Positions 33,064-38,021 of a DNA stretch of 38,021 nucleotides are shown piece by piece. Location of the stretch: contig JAHAZL010000036.1 in NCBI GenBank assembly GCA_018384055.1, positions 1 through 38,021 of the forward strand. Reading direction: 5' to 3'. Position numbers and translations under genes: made by a program. The notes under the pieces are model-generated. The model searched no databases. It had not been told where the DNA came from and worked only from the letters and a program-made list of their open reading frames with translations. Origin of the DNA: Treponema sp. (lineage in GTDB: Bacteria; Spirochaetota; Spirochaetia; Treponematales; Treponemataceae). Every line of letters starts with the position of its first letter. The stretch's first letter is position 1.

Positions 33064-34252
33064 TGTTTATCTTTCAAAGCCTGGTACTGTAACTTGTGCC
33101 GGACTTGATTCTGACGAACTTTGGAATTCTGTTGTCTGCGGAAATCAGCAGGGAATAAAAAAAGTAACTGCAGTTTCCGGCGACGAATTCTTTGTTGGAA
33201 AAATCGCTGATGAAAAATTGGAAGAAACGACAGCAAGGTTTTCCATGAGGATACACCGCATTCAGGAAATGGCCCTTAACCAGATTTCAGGAGAAGTTGC
33301 CATTGCCAGGGAAAAATATGGTTCGGACCGTATTGCAGTTTGCGTAGGTTCCTGTGACAATGGTACTGAATTTTCCCTTTCGGGACACAGGATTTTTTTT
33401 GAAACAGGAAAATTTGCTTCAAACTATTCCATCGAAATGCAGGGGGCTGATTATCCTTCGACTTTCGTAAAGGAAAAGTTTGGTCTAACAGGTCCCTGCC
33501 TGTCCTTTAGTACGGCATGTTCTTCAAGCGGTGCTGCAATTATAAAGGGAGCACAGCTTTTGGCTTCTGGAATGGCAGACGCCGTAATTTCAGGTGGAGT
33601 AGACATTGCCTCCGATACAGTTCTTCTTGGATTTGGTTCCCTTGAAGCCGTATCTTCTGAAATTACAAATCCTTTCAGTGCAAATAGAAGCGGAATTACA
33701 CTGGGTGAAGGTGCCGCCTTTTTTGTAATGACAAGAGAAAATCTGTTTGGAACGGGGATTAAACTTTTAGGTTATGGAGAAAGTTCCGATGCCCACCACA
33801 TGACCTCGCCTGATCCAAGTGGTGACGGTGCAAGGAGGGCAATGGAAATGGCTCTGGAAAAAGCCGGGCTTGAACCAAAGGACATTGATTACCTGAACCT
33901 TCATGGAACAGGAACAAGACTAAATGACTTGATGGAAAGCAAGGCTGTAGCTGCAGTGTTTGGCGAAAGCAAAGTTGCCGCCAGTACCACAAAACCTTTT
34001 ACGGGACATACACTTGGTGCTGGAAGTGCCGTTGAACTTGCCGTATGTTTTGAAGCCATCAGGAAAAATCGTAATGCAGAAAAAAATCTCCTTCCGTTGC
34101 AGAAATGGGACGGGGTCAGGGATGAAGAGATGCCGGTGCTTAATCTTGTTGATGAAAACAATTCAGGCAATTGCAGAAAAATAAAAGTTTGCATGAGCAA
34201 TTCCTTTGCCTTTGGCGGATCAAACTGCTGTCTCATAGTGGGGGAACGATGA
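33056..34252 (+). CDS. apeO: 3-oxoacyl-ACP synthase (ketosynthase, ApeO)
   Basis: This 398-residue FabF-type ketosynthase has the full catalytic triad: Cys155 (STACSSS), His283 (LHGTGT) and His318 (TGHTLGAG). It should condense malonyl-ACP with the growing aryl polyene. The family partner is ApeC, encoded on the other strand; together they would form the ketosynthase/chain-length-factor heterodimer. The ATG at 33056 is preferred to the adjacent upstream GTG, with GGGG about 8 nt upstream. It overlaps apeP by 4 nt. Confidence 0.9.
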   Translation: MNNVYLSKPGTVTCAGLDSDELWNSVVCGNQQGIKKVTAVSGDEFFVGKIADEKLEETTARFSMRIHRIQEMALNQISGEVAIAREKYGSDRIAVCVGSCDNGTEFSLSGHRIFFETGKFASNYSIEMQGADYPSTFVKEKFGLTGPCLSFSTACSSSGAAIIKGAQLLASGMADAVISGGVDIASDTVLLGFGSLEAVSSEITNPFSANRSGITLGEGAAFFVMTRENLFGTGIKLLGYGESSDAHHMTSPDPSGDGARRAMEMALEKAGLEPKDIDYLNLHGTGTRLNDLMESKAVAAVFGESKVAASTTKPFTGHTLGAGSAVELAVCFEAIRKNRNAEKNLLPLQKWDGVRDEEMPVLNLVDENNSGNCRKIKVCMSNSFAFGGSNCCLIVGER

Positions 34253-34728
34253 ATCAGAGAATTGAAAAAGATGAACTTATTAATTTGCTTCCTCATAAAG
34301 GAAAGATGTTTCTTCTTTCAAGGGTTACAAGCTATGATATTGAAAACTTTTCCATTACAGTAGAAACTGATGTTACTGAAGACTTTATATTCTATGAAGA
34401 AGAATTGGGCGGAATACCAAACTGGAGCACTTTTGAAGTCATGGCACAGGGAATATCTGCCCTTACCGGAATATACGACAGGATTCATAACATTGAATCA
34501 AAAGCCGGATGTATCGTGAGTGTTTCAGCTTTCAAGTCTGATACGGATGTTTTTAAGGTCGGAACAACTGTAAAGGCAACCGCTATTGAAGAATACCGGG
34601 ATGAAGAATCTGGAATCTATCGGTATAACTGTGCTGTCTATGTTTCTCCAAGTTCTCAGGACGCAGCTGTAACGGCTACTGTTACAGTCATGAAAGTAGA
34701 GGATTTGGAAAGTCTTTCAGGTATTTGA
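34249..34728 (+). CDS. apeP: 3-hydroxyacyl-ACP dehydratase (ApeP family)
   Basis: This 159-residue hot-dog-fold protein has the ApeP-type pattern LLPHKGKMFLLSRV at the start, PNWSTFEVMAQGISALTG in the central helix and KAGCIVSVSAFK after it. The His in PHKGKM and the Glu in TFEVMAQ are the probable active-site pair. With ApeI it would supply the dehydration steps; in the Xenorhabdus system the two dehydratases work together, as I recall. The ATG overlaps the TGA of apeO. The longer reading frame starting at 34171 is inside apeO and not real. Confidence 0.85.
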   Translation: MNQRIEKDELINLLPHKGKMFLLSRVTSYDIENFSITVETDVTEDFIFYEEELGGIPNWSTFEVMAQGISALTGIYDRIHNIESKAGCIVSVSAFKSDTDVFKVGTTVKATAIEEYRDEESGIYRYNCAVYVSPSSQDAAVTATVTVMKVEDLESLSGI

Positions 34729-34746
34729 GTGTGGAGAAAAATTGAA

Positions 34747-35475
34747 ATGAATGAAAATAAAAAGGTATTGGTTACAGGTGCTTCCGGAGGAATCGGGAGA
34801 GCCATTGCCCTGGACTGTGCCAAAGCCGGTTACTATGTAATCTGCCATTTTAATCACGGAAAGGAAAAGGCTGAAAAGCTTCTTGAAGAAATCAAGTTGG
34901 CTGGCGGTAGCGGAGAATTGATTCAGTTTGACATTACGGACCGGGAGGACTGCAAGAAGAAACTGGATGCAATGACTGAAGCAAACGGTGCCCTTTGGGG
35001 AATCGTGAATAACGCGGGAATAATCAGGGATAACATTTTTGCAGGTCTTGATGGTAAGGATTGGGACGCTGTTGTTCATACAAATTTGGACAGTTTCTTC
35101 AATGTAATTAATCCTCTTGTAATGCCTTTGGCAAGAAACAGGAAGGGGAGAATCATTACCATTGCATCTGCAAGCGGCATCATTGGAAATCCAGGCCAGA
35201 CAAACTACAGTGCCTCAAAAGCCGGAATCATCGGTGCAACAAAAGCCCTTGCTGCAGAACTTGCAGGCCGTTCAATTACCGTAAATTGCATTGCTCCTGG
35301 TTTCATTGAAACCGACATGATAAATGAAATATCTCAGGATGTCATAAAGCAGACAATTCCCATGAAGCGTGCCGGCAGGCCATCGGAAGTTAGCGCACTT
35401 GCAGTTTTTCTTCTATCTGAAGAAGCAAGCTACATAACAAGACAGGTAATTTCCGTAAACGGAGGCATGATTTAA
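34747..35475 (+). CDS. apeQ: 3-oxoacyl-ACP reductase (FabG-like, ApeQ)
   Basis: This short-chain dehydrogenase/reductase of 242 residues reduces the 3-keto group on ACP with NADPH. It has the cofactor motif TGASGGIGRA, NNAG, the catalytic Tyr154 and Lys158 (YSASK) with the upstream Ser in ASASGIIG, and the FabG-like end VNGGMI. The ATG at 34747 is chosen because GGAGA lies 9 nt upstream; an in-frame GTG at 34729 would remove the ribosome binding site. It is followed directly by apeR with no gap. Confidence 0.92.
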   Translation: MNENKKVLVTGASGGIGRAIALDCAKAGYYVICHFNHGKEKAEKLLEEIKLAGGSGELIQFDITDREDCKKKLDAMTEANGALWGIVNNAGIIRDNIFAGLDGKDWDAVVHTNLDSFFNVINPLVMPLARNRKGRIITIASASGIIGNPGQTNYSASKAGIIGATKALAAELAGRSITVNCIAPGFIETDMINEISQDVIKQTIPMKRAGRPSEVSALAVFLLSEEASYITRQVISVNGGMI

Positions 35476-36750
35476 ATGACCTTTACAAAGCCAAATGGTA
35501 AAAGACGTGTAGTTGTGACAGGTGGCGGAATGATCTCAGCTCTGGGACGCAACTGGGATGAAGCCTATTCCAAACTGAAGGAAAAGAAGAACTTCATAAA
35601 ATACATGCAGGATTGGAATTATCTTGATAAGCTGAATACAAAGCTTGCCTGTCCATATACCGAAGAACTTCCAAAATTTCCAAGAAAGAAAATTCGCGGT
35701 ATGGGTCGTGTTGGTTTGCTGTCCCTTGTTGCAACAGACGATGCCCTAAAGATGGCCGGCTTCCTTGATGATGAGGGGAATGCCATTGAAGAAATTCATA
35801 ATGGAAGAACCGGCATTGCCTACGGCAGTTGTATGGGATCGATGGAATCTATGTCAGTCTTAGTCGGGGTTGTTGACCGTGCTGATTTTACCAAGCTCGA
35901 TTCCCAAACCTATATAAAGTGCATGCCTCAGACTTGTGCTGCAAACTTAAGCATCTACTATCAGGTTAGAGGTCGCCTAATCATTACAGATACAGCATGT
36001 ACATCCGGAAGTCAGGCAATAGGATATTCCTACGAAGCAATTGCAGACGGAAGGCAGGATGTGATGATTGCCGGCGGTTCAGATGAATTGAATTCAGCAG
36101 ACGGTGCGATTTTTGATGTGATGGGGGCTGCAAGTACTAGAAACAGTTCTCCGGAAACTACACCTTCCCCCTGGGATAAAAACCGTGACGGCCTTGTAAT
36201 TGGAGAAGGGGCTGGAACTCTTGTTCTTGAAGATCTGGAACATGCAATGAAACGTGGCGCTAAAATCTATGCGGAAGTTGCAGGCTTTGGAACGAACATG
36301 GACGGAACACATATTACAAGACCAAACTCCGATACTCAGGCTGTGTCATTGGAACTGGCGCTTAAAGATGCCGGAATTTCTCCTGAAAAGATTTCTTACA
36401 TCAATGCTCACGGAACTGCAACGGTTCACGGAGATATTTCCGAAAGCAAGGCCGTGTACAAGGTGTTTAACCGGGCGGTTCCAATAAGCACCACGAAAAG
36501 TTATATAGGACATACCTTGGGTGCTTGCGGTTCAATAGAGTCTTGGCTTACAATTAACATGATGAATGAGGGCTGGTTTCATCCAAACCTGAATCTTGCG
36601 GAAGTTGACCCTGAATGTGCTCCCCTGGACTACATAAAGGATGACGGAAGAAAAATTGATGCAGAATATGTAATGTCAAATAATTTTGCATTCGGTGGGG
36701 TGAATACATCCCTTATATTTAAAAAGTGGAATGACGGGAGCGAAAATTAA
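35476..36750 (+). CDS. apeR: 3-oxoacyl-ACP synthase (second ketosynthase, ApeR)
   Basis: A second complete ketosynthase, of 424 residues, with Cys175 (DTACTSG), His312 (NAHGTAT) and His346 (IGHTLGACG). It is clearly different from ApeO, with a longer N-terminal region and a GMGRVGLLSLVA segment. In APE clusters ApeR is the last core gene, and its exact role relative to ApeO (first elongation or a subset of cycles) is not something I can read from the sequence. It starts right after the apeQ stop, and the next gene starts right after its own stop. Confidence 0.9.
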   Translation: MTFTKPNGKRRVVVTGGGMISALGRNWDEAYSKLKEKKNFIKYMQDWNYLDKLNTKLACPYTEELPKFPRKKIRGMGRVGLLSLVATDDALKMAGFLDDEGNAIEEIHNGRTGIAYGSCMGSMESMSVLVGVVDRADFTKLDSQTYIKCMPQTCAANLSIYYQVRGRLIITDTACTSGSQAIGYSYEAIADGRQDVMIAGGSDELNSADGAIFDVMGAASTRNSSPETTPSPWDKNRDGLVIGEGAGTLVLEDLEHAMKRGAKIYAEVAGFGTNMDGTHITRPNSDTQAVSLELALKDAGISPEKISYINAHGTATVHGDISESKAVYKVFNRAVPISTTKSYIGHTLGACGSIESWLTINMMNEGWFHPNLNLAEVDPECAPLDYIKDDGRKIDAEYVMSNNFAFGGVNTSLIFKKWNDGSEN

Positions 36751-37110
36751 ATGGCACTTGCTAATATCATAAAGAGCATTTTTTCAAAGAAAGAAGAGAA
36801 GCCTTCTGGACCAAGTCTGGTAGAAGAGATTAACAGGCACATGTCCCTTCTTGTTGATAAATCGCGAAATCTAAATGACAGCTTTGAATCAGAAAAGTCA
36901 GAGATAGCAGCCATTGCCAAAGAAGCTGCTTCCATTGAGGAATCCAGTGAAATCCTTGCGGCAAAACTTGAGCAGGATATCCTTGGAAGGGTAACTGCAG
37001 TAAGTTCTGCCTGCGAACTTGCCATTGCTGGCAAAGCTACCGGTGAAACAGTAAAGAGGGAAATCAATTCCCTCAAGGCAAAGATGGGTCAGCGTTCTGC
37101 CCTAAAATAG
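36751..37110 (+). CDS. Unknown 119-residue helical protein ending the aryl polyene operon
   Basis: I do not recognise this family. The protein is predicted nearly all-helical, with an amphipathic N-terminus (NIIKSIFSKK), a Pro/Gly break near residue 20 and then Ala/Glu/Lys/Ser-rich helices with heptad-like spacing (about 25-110). No signal peptide, membrane segment or known motif is visible. Its ATG directly follows the apeR stop codon, so it is very probably translated with the cluster. It is not part of the APE gene set I know. A structural, scaffold or regulatory role is possible; an unrelated passenger gene is the alternative. Its stop lies 2 nt from that of the convergent sir2. Confidence 0.75.
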   Translation: MALANIIKSIFSKKEEKPSGPSLVEEINRHMSLLVDKSRNLNDSFESEKSEIAAIAKEAASIEESSEILAAKLEQDILGRVTAVSSACELAIAGKATGETVKREINSLKAKMGQRSALK

Positions 37111-37112
37111 TT

Positions 37113-37847
37113 TCAGACTTTAATCTGACTCAGAATCTTGCCGATGCTGTCGTGGATTACAAGGTCTGCAATATCATCGCTCTGGGTTGGATCACGGTTT
37201 ATGAGAACAATTTTGTTTCCGTTGAAATACCTTACCATTCCTGCCGCTGGATAGACAGTAAGGGATGTTCCTCCGATTATGAGGAGATCGGCGTTGGTGA
37301 TTGCCTTAAGGGCTCCTTCCACAATTCTGTCTTTCAATGGTTCTTCATACAGGATAACATCCGGCTTGATTGTTGCCCCGCATTTATTGCATTTAGGGAT
37401 GCCTTTCTTTTCCTGGTTTTCACGAATATAGTTGTCGTCAAAAAAATCTCCGCATTTCGTGCAGTAGTTTCTAAGGACGCTTCCGTGCAGTTCCCACACT
37501 TTTTCGCTTCCTGCAGCCTGATGAAGTCCATCGATGTTCTGGGTAACGATGCCTAGAAGTTTCCCGGCTTTTTCCAATTCTGCAAGCTTCCTGTGTGCTG
37601 CATTTGGTTCAATTCCGCTTACGAGAAGTTTTTCCCTGTAGAATCTATAGAATTCTTTTGTATTTGATGAAAAGAAAGATGCGCTCAGGATTGTTTCCGG
37701 TGGATAACGCCATTTCTGATTGTAGAGTCCATCTACACTTCTGAAGTCTGGAATCCCGCTTTCCGTAGAAACGCCCGCACCACCAAAAAAAACTATTTTA
37801 CTTGAATCATCTATAAGCTTCTGAAGCTCTTTTACTTTTTCTTCCAT
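37113..37847 (-). CDS. cobB: NAD-dependent protein deacetylase (Sir2 family)
   Basis: The 244-residue sirtuin removes acyl groups from lysines using NAD+ and works in the cytoplasm. It has the NAD-binding GAGVSTESGIPDFRS motif, TQNIDGLH, the catalytic His in ELHGS, and a zinc site of two Cys pairs (CTKC and CNKC). GGTSLTVYPAA lies in the C-terminal Rossmann part. No ribosome binding site precedes the ATG; a TATACT on the same strand ends 9 nt upstream. It is convergent with the last gene of the APE operon and probably not functionally linked to it. Confidence 0.9.
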   Translation of the reverse strand: MEEKVKELQKLIDDSSKIVFFGGAGVSTESGIPDFRSVDGLYNQKWRYPPETILSASFFSSNTKEFYRFYREKLLVSGIEPNAAHRKLAELEKAGKLLGIVTQNIDGLHQAAGSEKVWELHGSVLRNYCTKCGDFFDDNYIRENQEKKGIPKCNKCGATIKPDVILYEEPLKDRIVEGALKAITNADLLIIGGTSLTVYPAAGMVRYFNGNKIVLINRDPTQSDDIADLVIHDSIGKILSQIKV

Positions 37848-37856
37848 AATATGAAC

Positions 37857-37862
37857 AGTATA
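37857..37862 (-). promoter_or_regulatory. -10-like element of the sir2 gene
   Basis: TATACT on the minus strand ends 9 nt before the sir2 ATG, with no ribosome binding site between. No good -35 lies at normal distance, so confidence is low. The full 174-bp stretch from 37848 to the window end holds no gene that I can see. Confidence 0.3.
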
Positions 37863-37933
37863 CCACTTCTTTTCTACTTTGCGTTTTTTTTCTTAAGAAA
37901 TGTCAAATTTTGCCTATGGGTATAATTTTTTCT

Positions 37934-37962
37934 TTGATAAAATACCGGTTTTGTTCTATAAG
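37934..37962 (+). promoter_or_regulatory. Promoter candidate reading out of the window
   Basis: TTGATA (37934-37939) and TATAAG (37957-37962) are spaced by 17 bases on the + strand, each with five of six consensus bases. They would drive a gene beyond the right edge. Confidence 0.45.
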
Positions 37963-38021
37963 ATACAAAGAATTTGACGGCTTAGACATTTTGGAGTTAT
38001 TATTATTTTAATATACAGAAA

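Noticed and set aside
37113..37128. Small hairpin TCAGA/TCTGA at the junction of the last APE-operon gene and sir2
   Set aside because: Five-bp stem without a T-run and inside the sir2 coding end; too weak to call a terminator.

Overview
The window looks like a chromosomal segment of an anaerobic, host-associated spirochaete, most likely a gut or rumen Treponema. The evidence is indirect. The DNA is low-to-mid GC and codes densely in long co-directional runs. There is a pyruvate formate-lyase system, and a def–fmt–PASTA gene order that I associate with treponemes. Several transmembrane HD-GYP and hybrid histidine kinase proteins are present, as is an M18 aminopeptidase. Genus assignment is inference; I see no rRNA, tRNA, CRISPR array or intact insertion sequence.

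Left part (1-9518, + strand): an AT-rich regulatory region with a 7-bp tandem repeat, two promoter candidates and a perfect 15-bp palindrome of Fur-family type leads into pflB. A terminator separates pflB from pflA. Next come a degenerate HD-GYP-like membrane protein, pepT, and an operon of an orphan hisD-family gene, def, fmt and a PASTA protein. A 98-bp element with imperfect inverted ends (9538-9635) sits at the following convergent junction.

Middle part (9650-18945, - strand): eight tightly packed genes run leftward: a secreted esterase, an M18 aminopeptidase, a HAD phosphatase, an HD-GYP/REC protein, a hybrid histidine kinase, a DUF1538 membrane protein, a tandem PII-like protein and BirA. 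To their right are a small outer-membrane-type protein and a divergent pair: an MtnN-like nucleosidase with an Asp-to-Asn change, and an MTA/SAH deaminase. The two promoters of that pair share one palindromic -10.

Right part (21667-36750): the notable system is an essentially complete aryl polyene (APE) pigment cluster. The - strand carries apeB (methyltransferase), apeC (chain-length-factor-like partner) and apeD (acyltransferase). The divergent + strand unit carries two ACPs, an ApeG-like membrane domain fused to the ApeH AMP-ligase, ApeI dehydratase, a glycosyltransferase and an LpxL-like acyltransferase, ApeK thioesterase, ApeL (LolA-like), ApeM (MMPL exporter), ApeN lipoprotein, ApeO ketosynthase, ApeP dehydratase, ApeQ ketoreductase and ApeR ketosynthase, then an unknown 119-residue protein. 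From knowledge of the family, these would activate an aryl acid, extend it with malonyl units on ACP into a conjugated polyene, attach it to a glycolipid anchor and move it to the outer membrane. APE clusters are known mainly from Proteobacteria and Bacteroidetes. The fused GH gene, the separate glycosyltransferase and acyltransferase genes, the divergent layout and the extra last gene are the points to check. A Sir2 deacetylase closes the window on the - strand.

Several genes at the start of transcription units (pepT, the esterase, the outer-membrane protein gene, the nucleosidase, apeN, sir2) lack a Shine-Dalgarno sequence and have a -10-like hexamer 6-9 nt before the start codon, which suggests leaderless transcripts.
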